This document shows positions 7,766 to 16,897 of a stretch of DNA of 33,679 bases, in pieces. The DNA comes from Methylomonas sp. (lineage in GTDB: Bacteria; Pseudomonadota; Gammaproteobacteria; Methylococcales; Methylomonadaceae). The stretch spans positions 1 through 33,679 of the forward strand of contig JALSLW010000095.1 in assembly GCA_026988155.1 (NCBI GenBank), written 5' to 3'. Positions within the stretch are counted from its first letter, which is position 1. The number at the start of each line of letters is the position of its first letter. Below the pieces are notes generated by a model. The model was given only the letters and a program-made list of their open reading frames with translations, ran no database searches and had not been told where the DNA came from. The position numbers and the translations under genes are program-made.

Positions 7766-8515
7766 ATGTTTGACGATTATTTCGAGGTTTTTCTGGCAGA
7801 TACTAAAGAAGGCCGTGAGGTACATTACAATATTCGATATCAGGTTTATTGTGAAGAGCTGGGTTACGAAGATACTTCAAAATTCCCAGATCAGCTGGAA
7901 TTTGATAAATGGGATCCCCAGGATGATGAAGATCAGCGATCTGTACTTTTTTTAGTGCGTCTTAAGCATACAAAGCAATGGATTGCAGCTATAAGAATTG
8001 CACACCATAATGGTGAGATGATACCTTTGCAGGAAGTTACTTCAGTTGATCATGAGATCGGCAATTCAGCGGTTGAAATATCTCGGCTTTGTATTGTTAA
8101 AGAGATTAGAGTGCCCTATACGCAAACATCCTACGGTATCGATGAGAATGATTTATCAAATAACCAATTGGCAATAAAGGACGATTCAGACGAGAAAATA
8201 CAGATGTTTTATAGTAACCCTAAAATAAAAAGCACCATCATTTGGGGGCTGTTTAATGCGACTATGCAATATATTGCTGATAATAAGATTAAAAAGGCTT
8301 ATCTGCTGACCAATAGGGCGCTTGTTAGAGTTCTTGGAAGGCAGGGTGTTGTTGTCGATAAAGTAGGGGATACTTTTGAGCATCGCGGAAAGCGTTCACC
8401 TTATCGTTTTGACGTACAAGAAATTCTAACTAAGCCTATTTGGAGTACATTTAAAAAAAGTTACAGCATGTATTCTGAACTATCTGGGTCTAGTGCAGCT
8501 AAACGGTGGGGATAG
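7766..8515 (+). CDS. PEP-CTERM/exosortase system-associated acyltransferase
   Basis: A 249-residue soluble enzyme of the GNAT-like fold related to N-acyl-homoserine lactone and N-acyl amino acid synthases. The N-terminal block (FEVFLAD near 6-12, then HYNIRYQVYCEELGYED near 20-36) and the central AVEISRLCIVKE are typical of the exosortase-associated acyltransferase family, as is the closing PYRFDV segment. The family occurs with exosortase loci in polysaccharide-producing Gram-negative bacteria; its acyl acceptor is not settled. GGAGG at 7754-7758 lies 7 bases before the ATG. The gene has its own sigma-54 promoter. It is monocistronic: oadB converges 34 bases downstream. No exosortase or PEP-CTERM protein is in the window. 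Confidence 0.85.
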   Translation: MFDDYFEVFLADTKEGREVHYNIRYQVYCEELGYEDTSKFPDQLEFDKWDPQDDEDQRSVLFLVRLKHTKQWIAAIRIAHHNGEMIPLQEVTSVDHEIGNSAVEISRLCIVKEIRVPYTQTSYGIDENDLSNNQLAIKDDSDEKIQMFYSNPKIKSTIIWGLFNATMQYIADNKIKKAYLLTNRALVRVLGRQGVVVDKVGDTFEHRGKRSPYRFDVQEILTKPIWSTFKKSYSMYSELSGSSAAKRWG

Positions 8516-8549
8516 TTTTATTTCCAACTAGCTTTTCTCTTAGTACATT

Positions 8550-9677
8550 TTATTTTACTAAACTGAGTAAGACTCCGGCAGCAACTGCAGAACCAATTAC
8601 ACCTGCTACATTAGGCCCCATTGCATGCATAAGCAGGTAGTTATGAGGGTTTGCCTCAAGTCCTACTTTATTGGCTACCCGGGCCGCCATAGGAACAGCC
8701 GATACACCGGCAGCACCAATTAATGGATTGATAGGCGTACTGCTAAATTTATTCATGATTTTTGCCATGATTACTCCGCACGCAGTGCCTATACTGAATG
8801 CAATCGCTCCTAAAGCTAAAATGCCCAATGTTTCAGCCTTTAGAAAAGCGTCTGCACTGAGTTTTGAACCAACAGCGAGACCTAGAAAAATAGTCATGAT
8901 ATTGATTAGTTCATTTTGAGCTGTTTTACTGAGCCTTTCTACTACACCGCAGGCGTTCATTAAATTGCCCAGGCAAAACATGCCGACTAAGGGAGCTGAA
9001 GATGGAAGCAGCAACGCACTCATAGTTAATAGCATTAACGGAAAAACAATTTTTTCAGTTGGACTTACTGAGCGAAGCTGTTGCATTTCGATTTTACGTT
9101 CATCCTCTGTTGTCAGTGCTCGCATGATTGGAGGCTGAATTAAAGGTACCAACGCCATATAGGAATAAGCGGCAACTGCAATGGCACCTAGTAAATCAGG
9201 AGCAAGTTTTGAGGCGACATAAATTGCAGTAGGTCCATCGGCACCCCCGATAATGGCGATAGCTGCGGCATCTTTTAAAGAAAAATCCATGCCGGGAATA
9301 AAATTGAGTGCCAGTGCACCCAAAAGTGTGGCAAAAATGCCAAACTGAGCCGCGGCCCCTAAAAATAGAGTTTTAGGATTGGCCAGCATGGGGCCAAAAT
9401 CAGTCATTGCGCCTACACCCATAAAAATTAGCAGCGGAAAAATGCCTGTTTTAATGCCGAAATATAAGTAATGTAAAAGGCCTCCTTCTTCGGCTATGCC
9501 TGCAACTGGAATGTTGCTTAAAATGGCACCAAAACCGATAGGAAGTAAAAGCAGAGGTTCAAAACCTTTTTTGATGGCAAGATAAAGCAGTAAAAAACCC
9601 ACCAGCATCATAAATGCTTGAGGGCCGGTAAAGTTATAAAGGCCAGTGCTTTCCCAAAGGGCAATGAGGTTTTCCAT
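8550..9677 (-). CDS. oadB: Oxaloacetate decarboxylase, sodium pump beta subunit
   Basis: The integral membrane subunit that decarboxylates carboxybiotin and exports sodium. The 375 residues contain [17 protein letters not shown] (with the essential Asp of the sodium path), [18 protein letters not shown] and, near the C-terminus, [23 protein letters not shown] followed by [21 protein letters not shown], all hallmarks of the OadB/MmdB/GcdB family. Many hydrophobic segments span the whole length. The gene is third in oadG-oadA-oadB and is separated from oadA by 94 bases holding a hairpin. The specificity (oxaloacetate) is inferred from the neighbouring oadA. Confidence 0.95.
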   Translation of the reverse strand: MENLIALWESTGLYNFTGPQAFMMLVGFLLLYLAIKKGFEPLLLLPIGFGAILSNIPVAGIAEEGGLLHYLYFGIKTGIFPLLIFMGVGAMTDFGPMLANPKTLFLGAAAQFGIFATLLGALALNFIPGMDFSLKDAAAIAIIGGADGPTAIYVASKLAPDLLGAIAVAAYSYMALVPLIQPPIMRALTTEDERKIEMQQLRSVSPTEKIVFPLMLLTMSALLLPSSAPLVGMFCLGNLMNACGVVERLSKTAQNELINIMTIFLGLAVGSKLSADAFLKAETLGILALGAIAFSIGTACGVIMAKIMNKFSSTPINPLIGAAGVSAVPMAARVANKVGLEANPHNYLLMHAMGPNVAGVIGSAVAAGVLLSLVK

Positions 9678-9731
9678 AGAGCTTTTTTCTAGTTTAGATT
9701 ATTTGGTAGAGAGTATGCAAGCATTTAGCCT

Positions 9732-9754
9732 GCCCCCTGTTTTTAGCAAAGGGC
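9732..9754 (-). promoter_or_regulatory. Intercistronic hairpin between oadA and oadB
   Basis: On the minus strand GCCCTTTG and CAGGGGGC pair over 8 positions (two G-U) around a 7-base loop, inside the 94-base oadA-oadB spacer. There is no following U-run, so it is more likely an RNA-processing or stability element than a full terminator. Confidence 0.35.
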
Positions 9755-9771
9755 GGAAGTATGAGCCTGGA

Positions 9772-11544
9772 CTAAAGTGTTATTAATGCTTCGCCTACTG
9801 CAACAGCATCACCCTCTTTAATATTGAGGGCGCTGACAGTTCCTGAAATTTTTGAGCGGACTTCTGTTTCCATTTTCATGGCTTCCATAATTAATACGAC
9901 ATCCCCCTGAGCAACATGAGAACCAAGGGTTACATTGATCTTTAAAATATTGCCAGCCATAGGCGACTCAATTAATTCGCCGTTGCTGCTAACTGGGGCA
10001 GGAGCGGTGCCTATTTGCTGTACACTGATGTTTGAACCGCCTGGGCCTACGGCGACATTGTAATTTCTACCATCAACGTTAACAGAGTATGTTTCTGTTT
10101 CTGATGACGTACTAGATACCGGTGTTTCACCTGTTACATGTTTTTCAGAATTGGGCGCAGGTTCAAAAGCATCTGGGTTATAGCGATTGGCAATAAACTT
10201 CCAGCCAACCTGTGCAAAAAGTCCATTAATTAAAGCATCTTCTTCAACATTATCAGCAAGCCTAATACCTTCGTCTTTAGCTTTTTCTTCAACATCGGCG
10301 ATGAGCTTGTGCATTTCCGGTTCAAGCAAATCAGCAGGGCGACAGGTAATGGCTTCGCCGCCTTCCAATACGCGAGCCTGTAGTTCTTGATTGACGGGGG
10401 CAGGTGCTGCGCCATATTCGCCTTTTAAAACGCCAGCTGTTTCTTTGGTAATTGTTTTATAGCGTTCGCCAGAAATCACATTGAGTACTGCCTGTGTTCC
10501 GACAATTTGCGACGTAGGTGTTACCAAAGGAATAAAGCCGAGATCTTCGCGGACTTTAGGGATTTCTGCCAATACTTCATCAAATTTATCGTCAGCTCCC
10601 TGTTCTTTAAGCTGACTTTCCATATTAGTCAGCATTCCGCCGGGGACTTGAGATGTTAGAATTCTGCTATCAACTCCTTTTAAGCTACCTTCGAATTGAG
10701 CATATTTTTTTCGCACATCTCTAAAGTAGTGAGCAATATCTTCAAGTTCATTTAAATCTAAACCGGTAGATCTTTCCTGGTCATCTAGGCAGGATACAAT
10801 TGTTTCGGTAGGGCTATGGCCATAGGTCATGCTTAAAGAAGAGATGGCTGTATCAACATTGTCAATGCCTGCTTCTGCGGCTTTGATGAGAGTAGGTACG
10901 CTTAAACCTGTCGTTGCATGGCAATGCAGGTGAATTGGAATATTAGTTGCCTGCTTCAATTTGGTGACTAATTCGTAGGCATCATACGGTTTTAATAGGC
11001 CGGCCATATCTTTAATGCAGATAGAATGAGCTCCCATATCTTCAATTTGCATGCCTTGGGCAACCCAGGTGTCTATTGTATGAAAAGGGCTGGTAGTATA
11101 AGAGATAGTTCCTTGGGCGTGAGCATCAGTATTAAGTACAGCTTTAACTGCCTGCTTGATGTTTCTCATATCATTCATGGCATCAAAGATACGAAACACA
11201 TCGATACCATTGACAGCACAGCGCTCTACAAATTTATCGACAACGTCATCAGCATAATGACGATAACCTAAAATATTCTGGCCACGAAATAGCATTTGCT
11301 GTGGCGTGTTTGGCATAGCAGCCTTAAGCAGGCGCAAACGTTCCCAAGGGTCTTCGCCTAAGTATCGGATGCAAGAATCAAATGTTGCACCACCCCAAGA
11401 TTCAATCGACCAGTAACCGATGCCATCCAGCTTTTCACAAATAGGAAGCATGTCTTCTATGCGTAAGCGAGTCGCTAAGATTGACTGATGTGCATCTCTC
11501 AGCACAACTTCTGTTATACCTAAAGGCTTTTTGACCTCTGCCAT
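9772..11544 (-). CDS. oadA: Oxaloacetate decarboxylase alpha subunit (carboxyltransferase with biotin domain)
   Basis: A 590-residue cytoplasmic subunit that moves the carboxyl group of oxaloacetate to biotin. An HMGL-like TIM barrel comes first ([18 protein letters not shown] at about 11-28, [11 protein letters not shown], and [11 protein letters not shown] carrying metal-binding histidines), then a PYC_OADA conserved domain (about 300-460), a linker, and a C-terminal biotinyl domain with EAMKMETE, Lys557 being the biotin site. The Shine-Dalgarno AGGAGAC is good. A small hairpin (TGACC/GGTCA, 11557-11572) sits just before it in the oadG-oadA spacer. The order G-A-B matches known oad operons. 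Confidence 0.96.
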   Translation of the reverse strand: MAEVKKPLGITEVVLRDAHQSILATRLRIEDMLPICEKLDGIGYWSIESWGGATFDSCIRYLGEDPWERLRLLKAAMPNTPQQMLFRGQNILGYRHYADDVVDKFVERCAVNGIDVFRIFDAMNDMRNIKQAVKAVLNTDAHAQGTISYTTSPFHTIDTWVAQGMQIEDMGAHSICIKDMAGLLKPYDAYELVTKLKQATNIPIHLHCHATTGLSVPTLIKAAEAGIDNVDTAISSLSMTYGHSPTETIVSCLDDQERSTGLDLNELEDIAHYFRDVRKKYAQFEGSLKGVDSRILTSQVPGGMLTNMESQLKEQGADDKFDEVLAEIPKVREDLGFIPLVTPTSQIVGTQAVLNVISGERYKTITKETAGVLKGEYGAAPAPVNQELQARVLEGGEAITCRPADLLEPEMHKLIADVEEKAKDEGIRLADNVEEDALINGLFAQVGWKFIANRYNPDAFEPAPNSEKHVTGETPVSSTSSETETYSVNVDGRNYNVAVGPGGSNISVQQIGTAPAPVSSNGELIESPMAGNILKINVTLGSHVAQGDVVLIMEAMKMETEVRSKISGTVSALNIKEGDAVAVGEALITL

Positions 11545-11621
11545 ATGTGTCTCCTGTGACCTTTTTGGGTCAGTTTAAATAAAGCTAACTTTGTGGGCTG
11601 CTTTAAGTTTCCTGAAATTAA

Positions 11622-11855
11622 TTATTTATTGCGGTATTGATGTATTGCCGCACTTATTGCGGCAATAACGCCCGCTTCTGTATGACCAGCAGAGGCGGAT
11701 GCCGAGTGTATTTCGTTTATAGCTGGCTCGGGAAAGAATTTCTCAATTGTATAGGTCATAATGTTGACCATTACAATCATCAAGGCTAAGAAGGCAAACA
11801 CAATCCCCATCCCTATAAGCATTATTTCTATGCCTGAGCTTAACATTTCGTTCAT
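11622..11855 (-). CDS. oadG: Oxaloacetate decarboxylase gamma subunit
   Basis: A 77-residue single-span membrane protein. The helix at about 10-32 (IMLIGMGIVFAFLALMIVMV) is typical of OadG, followed by a short polar cytoplasmic tail. The family's C-terminal zinc-binding segment is short here. OadG anchors OadA to OadB. It is recognised by the helix pattern, the size and its position as the first gene of the oad operon. Confidence 0.85.
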   Translation of the reverse strand: MNEMLSSGIEIMLIGMGIVFAFLALMIVMVNIMTYTIEKFFPEPAINEIHSASASAGHTEAGVIAAISAAIHQYRNK

Positions 11856-11885
11856 CGCTATTCTCTCTGAAACAATTATTAGAAT

Positions 11886-11894
11886 ATTATAGCA
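11886..11894 (-). promoter_or_regulatory. Extended -10 promoter of the oad operon
   Basis: On the minus strand TGCTATAAT is a perfect extended -10 element (TGn plus TATAAT), 30 bases before the oadG ATG. No good -35 is present, which extended -10 promoters tolerate. Confidence 0.45.
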
Positions 11895-11940
11895 TATTTT
11901 TTGTCGCTAATTGGGGAGGGTATAAGTTGGAGAATAGCTT

Positions 11941-11946
11941 TATAAT
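11941..11946 (+). promoter_or_regulatory. Candidate -10 box for msrB
   Basis: A perfect TATAAT lies 34 bases before the msrB GTG start; the -35 region is poor. It shares a 125-base divergent gap with the oad promoter. Confidence 0.3.
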
Positions 11947-11980
11947 AGTCCGATTATTCTATCTGTAGGAGAGGCGTATA

Positions 11981-12373
11981 GTGGCTGAAAAGCAAAAATC
12001 AGAACAGCAGTGGCGTGAGAAATTAACCCCTGAGCAGTTTGAGGTCTGTAGAAAAAAGGGGACAGAAAGACCTTTTTCGGGTGAATATGCCAATTGTAAA
12101 AAACAGGGGATTTATCTCTGTTCATGCTGCGGCCAAAAATTATTTACTTCTGAAAGTAAATTTGATTCGGGGTCTGGCTGGCCAAGTTTTTGGGATGTGA
12201 TTGATGCTGAAAATATCAACCAAATAACAGATGAAACACATGGCATGAAAAGAGTAGAGGTAACTTGTAATTCATGTGATGCACATTTAGGGCATGTCTT
12301 TGAAGATGGGCCGCAGCCTACAGGCTTTCGCTACTGTATCAATTCAGTGTCTTTGGAGTTAAAGGAAAAATGA
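11981..12373 (+). CDS. msrB: Peptide-methionine (R)-S-oxide reductase
   Basis: The enzyme reduces methionine-R-sulfoxide in proteins. Its 130 residues include the four zinc cysteines (Cys47, Cys50, Cys96, Cys99, in LCSCCG and TCNSCD), [18 protein letters not shown], and the catalytic Cys119 in FRYCINS. The start codon is GTG at 11981, supported by AGGAG about 8 bases upstream (TAGGAGAGG near 11967). There is no MsrA fusion. The end overlaps the aminopeptidase start as ATGA. Confidence 0.96.
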   Translation: MAEKQKSEQQWREKLTPEQFEVCRKKGTERPFSGEYANCKKQGIYLCSCCGQKLFTSESKFDSGSGWPSFWDVIDAENINQITDETHGMKRVEVTCNSCDAHLGHVFEDGPQPTGFRYCINSVSLELKEK

Positions 12374-13677
12374 TCACAGCACAGCAGCAGGTTAAAGATT
12401 TACTGGATTTTATTGATAATAGCCCCAGTCCATATCATGCCGTTAAAAACATTGAAGAAAAGCTGAGCGCGTTTGACTTTAAAAGACTAAATGAAACTGA
12501 AAAATGGGATTTAAAGCCAGGTTCCAGGTATTTTATTGTTAGAGACGACTCTTCCATAATTTTTTTTGTATTGGGAAAAAAACCATTATCTGAAACGGGA
12601 TATAGAATTTTAGGCGCTCATACCGATTCACCAGGTTTAAAAATTAAGCCAAATGCAGTCAATAATGCGGATGGCTTGCTGAGACTGGGTGTGGAAGTTT
12701 ATGGCGGGCCTATTTTAGCGACATTTACTGACAGAGATTTAAGCTTGGCTGGCAGAATCAGCTATAAAGCCGCATCTGGTGATATTGCCAGTCGGCTAGT
12801 GCGGTTTGATCAAGCACTGCTACGATTGCCAAATCTCGCTATTCATATGAATAGAAAGGTTAATGAAGACGGTTTAAAGCTACATAAACAAACTGAACTG
12901 CCTTTGATTTTGGCTGTGGCGGTTGAACAGCAGCTGTCTGAAAAATATTTGCATAATTTATTGGTAAAAGCTTCGGATATTGATGCACATGATATTCTGT
13001 CCTGGGAACTTAGTGTGTACGATACTCAAAAAGGTGTGTTTTGGGGGGATAATAAACAGTTCTACGCAGATAGTCAGTTAGATAATTTAGCTTCCTGTCA
13101 TGCAGGCATGCAAGCGCTTTTAGATGAAAACACCTTAAATTCGGACAATACTTTAGTTTGTGCATTTTTTGATCATGAAGAAATAGGCAGCGAAAGTACC
13201 AAAGGGGCTAGTGGCTGTTTTCTGCCTGATGTTTTACAGCGGATTGGTTTTGCAATGGATGTTGATAAAGAGGACTATCAGCGAGCGCTTGCACGAAGTT
13301 TTATGATCAGTGCGGATATGGCTCATGCCTATCAGCCTAATTTTCCCTCAGCTTATGAACCGGAGCATAAAGTGACTGTCAATAGAGGACCGGTTATTAA
13401 GGTGAATGCAAATCATCGCTATAGTTCAGAGAGTCTTTCCGAAGCGATGTTTATTAGCTGGTGTGAGGCGAGTGAGGTGCCGTATCAAAAATATTCACAC
13501 AGAGCCGATATTCCCTGTGGCAGTACCATAGGCCCCATGACGTCTGCAAAACTGGGCATTAGAACTGTAGATGTGGGCAACCCTATGTGGGCAATGCATA
13601 GTATTAGAGAAAGTGCTGGGGTTGAGGACCATTGTTATATGATTAAAGTTTTAAATACCTTTTTTTCGGTGGAATAA
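12370..13677 (+). CDS. apeB: M18 family aminopeptidase (aspartyl aminopeptidase type)
   Basis: A 435-residue dinuclear zinc peptidase. Metal-site and catalytic motifs are visible: AHTDSPG (His84, Asp86), [17 protein letters not shown] (Glu pair), [11 protein letters not shown] and the C-terminal MWAMHSIRE with a ligand histidine. The length fits bacterial M18 enzymes (about 425-430). The start overlaps the msrB stop by 4 bases. Members remove N-terminal acidic residues; the substrate here is inferred. No hairpin terminator is obvious in the 238 bases that follow. Confidence 0.93.
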   Translation: MITAQQQVKDLLDFIDNSPSPYHAVKNIEEKLSAFDFKRLNETEKWDLKPGSRYFIVRDDSSIIFFVLGKKPLSETGYRILGAHTDSPGLKIKPNAVNNADGLLRLGVEVYGGPILATFTDRDLSLAGRISYKAASGDIASRLVRFDQALLRLPNLAIHMNRKVNEDGLKLHKQTELPLILAVAVEQQLSEKYLHNLLVKASDIDAHDILSWELSVYDTQKGVFWGDNKQFYADSQLDNLASCHAGMQALLDENTLNSDNTLVCAFFDHEEIGSESTKGASGCFLPDVLQRIGFAMDVDKEDYQRALARSFMISADMAHAYQPNFPSAYEPEHKVTVNRGPVIKVNANHRYSSESLSEAMFISWCEASEVPYQKYSHRADIPCGSTIGPMTSAKLGIRTVDVGNPMWAMHSIRESAGVEDHCYMIKVLNTFFSVE

Positions 13678-13915
13678 AATAATTAATCTATACTGTATGT
13701 TTCTGCATTTCAATTCTAAACAATGAAGCCGTTAGATATAATTAATGTGCTTATTTGAGCTATACTTTAGATGATTCTAGCAGAGATCAGTTAAATACAT
13801 TTGTTGCAAGTTAAAAATTGTGAAGTACGTTGAACTTAATAAATCATACTAAAAAACTTAATTTAATGGGTTTTCGCAGGATGAGACATGGTTATTTTTT
13901 GGTAAGAATTTTTTA

Positions 13916-14440
13916 ATGAGATTACTTTTATTTTTATTAAGTATATTCTTTTTTAGTCAGTCGGCTGCTGAAGAAAGAGACGTTGAATATAAAGTAAAAG
14001 CCGGCTATCTCTACAATTTTACCAAATTCATTACTTGGCCTGAAAATAAATCAAAAACCTTTGATTTATGCATCTTTGGCAAAGATCCTTTCGGCCCTAT
14101 TATTGACCCGATTGAAAAAAGAACGGTAAAGAACAAGCCTATTCGTTTGTATCGGATACAGAAACTGCAAGAGGCAAAACATTGTCATTTAATCTATTTT
14201 TCATCGCTGGCAAGTGGGCAAATATCTTGGCCCGGCATCTTAACAGTTAATTCTGCTTCCCCAGCTTTAACTGTGGGAGAGTCAAAACAGTTTGCCGAGA
14301 CTGGGGGCATGATTGCCTTTTTTAAACGAGAAAATAAAGTCAAGTTATATATTAACTTGAAGAGTCTACGAAACAGCGGGTTGGAAGTCAGCGCAAAACT
14401 ATTGGAAGTTGCTGAAGTTTATGAGGGGGGAGTCCAATGA
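13916..14440 (+). CDS. YfiR-like (DUF4154) periplasmic protein
   Basis: A 174-residue exported protein: residues 1-18 are a signal peptide, followed by EYKVKAGYLYNFTKFITWPE, the characteristic DUF4154 opening, then CIFGKDPFG and, later, a GGMIAFFKRENKVKLYINL segment. It has Cys52 and Cys90. In Pseudomonas aeruginosa YfiR is a periplasmic repressor that holds the YfiN cyclase off until it is released. The downstream gene overlaps by 4 bases and encodes a YfiN-like protein, so a partner role is a strong inference. No YfiB-type lipoprotein is present. I see no convincing promoter in the 238 bases upstream. Confidence 0.88.
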   Translation: MRLLLFLLSIFFFSQSAAEERDVEYKVKAGYLYNFTKFITWPENKSKTFDLCIFGKDPFGPIIDPIEKRTVKNKPIRLYRIQKLQEAKHCHLIYFSSLASGQISWPGILTVNSASPALTVGESKQFAETGGMIAFFKRENKVKLYINLKSLRNSGLEVSAKLLEVAEVYEGGVQ

Positions 14441-16818
14441 TTAAGCCTCTTCGAAATCTATCCATTCAAAATAAACTGATATCCATTCTGCTTTTTTCCA
14501 GCATTTCCGGATTAATGATCGCTGTTCTGCTAATGCTGGTATTTCAGGTGTCTAGTTTTAAGCAGAATATACAGAATGAACTGTCAACAATGGCAGAACT
14601 GATAGGCAATAGAAGTACTGCCGCATTATCCTTTGATGATGTTGATTTAGCCAGGGAAAACCTATCCTCTCTCACTCAGTTGGCAACTGTTCGTTCTGCC
14701 TGCCTTTATGGCAAGTACGGACAGGTGTTCACTTCTTTTAAAGCCCCTGAGTACCCAGGTTCCCCATGCCCAGAAAACTATGCTAAGCAAAGAACGTATT
14801 TTGAGGAGACATTTCTCTATATCTACAAACCTATTGTACTTGATGCTGAAAGATTGGGGACGCTCTATATCCGGGCTGATTTAAAAGATGTTTTTTTTAA
14901 AAAACTTCAATCTTTAGTCTTGCTTTTTGTCGTGCTATTGGTAGCGACTATTGTTACTTATTTATTAACGGCACCTTTACTTCGAGTCATCACAACGCCG
15001 CTAAATAAACTTTTAAAAACAGTAAATAAGATTACCCATGAACGGGATTATTCACAGAGAGCATTAAAACAGGATGATGATGAGGTTGGCAAACTGGTTG
15101 ATGCATTTAATGAAATGATTGTCACAGTTGAGCATCAAAATGATGCATTGACAGTTGCTAAAAACCATTATCTCGCTCTTTATGATGATAACCCGACGAT
15201 GGTGTTTCATTTGAGTGCAGAGTATGTGATCGTATCTGTCAACAAATTTGGTGCAAAGCAACTGGATTTAACTAGTGAAGAGTTACGCAACTGTTCAATT
15301 TTTGATTTTGTTCATCCTGATGATTTGCATGCTGAGAGATTGCTGTTTAAAGCATGCAGGCTATCTCCTCATAAAGTTCATAAGCAGGAGCTTAGAAAAA
15401 TTTGCCGAGATGGAAGAGTGATCTGGGTAAGGGAAACAGTACGAATAATAAATGGAGAAAATCAACAGGATAATTTTCTGTTGGTTTGTGAAGATGTAAC
15501 AGAAACACGGATGCTGTCAGAAAAAATAGAGTATCAGGCAAGTCATGATGCCTTGACAGGGCTGGCAAATAGAAGCGAATTTGATGGGATTCTTCAGCAG
15601 GCAGTAGAGCAGGCAGGTAAAGGGGAGAGGGAGCATGCACTTTGCTATTTGGATTTGGATCAATTTAAAGTTGTTAATGATACTAGCGGACATATGGCTG
15701 GAGATGAGCTGTTAAGGCAGTTGAGTGAGGTTTTAAGGGGACATGTCAGAAAAGGAGATATACTGGCTCGTTTAGGCGGTGATGAATTTGGTGTATTGAT
15801 GCATAACTGTTCCCCAGAAGAAGCTTTTCATGCCTGTGAAAAACTGAGGAATGTGATTAGGGATTTTCAGTTTGCCTGGGAAGACAGAAGTTTTTCCGTT
15901 GGGGTCAGTATTGGCATATCATCCATTAGCAAAGGTACAGGCAATGCCGTTGACAGTCTAAAAGAAGCTGATGCCGCCTGTTATGCCGCAAAAGAAAAGG
16001 GGCGCAATAGAGTTCATGTTTTTCGAATTGATGATGAAGAATTAGCCTTGCGGCAGGGAGAAATGCAATGGGTAGAAAAAATTCAGCGGGGACTTGATGA
16101 AAATCGTTTTACTTTGTATGGACAGCTGATTGTTCCTGTTTCTGCGTTTTCCGAAAATCAGAAGGGTCGGCATTTTGAAACACTGGTTCGCTACGTGGAT
16201 GAAAAAGGGAATACTATTCCGCCAGGTGCATTTTTACCTGCTGCAGAAAGATATAATATGGCAACCGCTTTGGATAAGTGGGTTATAACGCATTTATTTG
16301 AATGGCTGGAATGTCATCCTGATTTCTTACATAAACTAGCGGTATGTTCAGTTAACTTATCTGGGCTCTCATTATCTGATGAAAGCATGTTGAACTTCAT
16401 TACAGAAACATTTGAACGCTATTCAATTCCAACTGAAAAAATCTGTTTTGAAATTACAGAAACTGCGGCTATTGGCAACCTGAATAATGCGACAAAATTT
16501 ATTCGGCACCTACGGGGAATGGGCTGCTCCTTCTCGCTTGATGATTTTGGCAGTGGCCTCTCTTCCTTTGCCTACTTAAAAAATCTGCCAGTCGATTATC
16601 TAAAAATTGATGGTCTGTTTGTTAAAGATATTCTTGATGACCAGGTGGATTTGGCAATGGTGAAATCTATTAATGAGGTAGGGCATGTGATGGGAAAGAA
16701 AACCATTGCCGAATTTGTCGAAAATGAACAGATTTTTGATTTGCTGAATGGACTGGGTGTAGATTATGCGCAGGGGTATGGCATTGCAAAACCTGTTCCT
16801 CTGGATAAATTACTATGA
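14437..16818 (+). CDS. YfiN-like sensor with CHASE8, HAMP, PAS, GGDEF and EAL domains
   Basis: A 793-residue inner-membrane c-di-GMP enzyme. TM1 is about 13-38, a periplasmic CHASE8-like region about 40-155 (NRSTAALSFDDVDLARE), TM2 about 158-180, HAMP about 180-233, PAS about 245-365, GGDEF about 370-530 and EAL about 545-790. The cyclase motif is intact (RLGGDEFGV near 445-453) with an RxxD inhibitory site (RKGD) just before it. The EAL domain reads ETLVR in place of EALxR but keeps the Glu, ExTE (EITETA), DDFGSG, the Lys in KTIAE and AQGYG, so phosphodiesterase activity is also plausible. A strong GGGGGGAG ribosome site precedes the ATG. Unlike YfiN it carries PAS and EAL additions. Confidence 0.93.
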   Translation: MIKPLRNLSIQNKLISILLFSSISGLMIAVLLMLVFQVSSFKQNIQNELSTMAELIGNRSTAALSFDDVDLARENLSSLTQLATVRSACLYGKYGQVFTSFKAPEYPGSPCPENYAKQRTYFEETFLYIYKPIVLDAERLGTLYIRADLKDVFFKKLQSLVLLFVVLLVATIVTYLLTAPLLRVITTPLNKLLKTVNKITHERDYSQRALKQDDDEVGKLVDAFNEMIVTVEHQNDALTVAKNHYLALYDDNPTMVFHLSAEYVIVSVNKFGAKQLDLTSEELRNCSIFDFVHPDDLHAERLLFKACRLSPHKVHKQELRKICRDGRVIWVRETVRIINGENQQDNFLLVCEDVTETRMLSEKIEYQASHDALTGLANRSEFDGILQQAVEQAGKGEREHALCYLDLDQFKVVNDTSGHMAGDELLRQLSEVLRGHVRKGDILARLGGDEFGVLMHNCSPEEAFHACEKLRNVIRDFQFAWEDRSFSVGVSIGISSISKGTGNAVDSLKEADAACYAAKEKGRNRVHVFRIDDEELALRQGEMQWVEKIQRGLDENRFTLYGQLIVPVSAFSENQKGRHFETLVRYVDEKGNTIPPGAFLPAAERYNMATALDKWVITHLFEWLECHPDFLHKLAVCSVNLSGLSLSDESMLNFITETFERYSIPTEKICFEITETAAIGNLNNATKFIRHLRGMGCSFSLDDFGSGLSSFAYLKNLPVDYLKIDGLFVKDILDDQVDLAMVKSINEVGHVMGKKTIAEFVENEQIFDLLNGLGVDYAQGYGIAKPVPLDKLL

Positions 16819-16897
16819 TATTAAATGTTTAGGGCGAATGCTTGATAAAATATACGATCTTTGAAGAAAGTTTTTATTTTTGGTCTAAAGTTAGATT

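Noticed and set aside
7704-7955. A + strand frame of 83 codons overlapping the start of the acyltransferase
   Set aside because: It is out of frame with the acyltransferase, begins inside the sigma-54 element, has no ribosome site and has no recognisable protein character.
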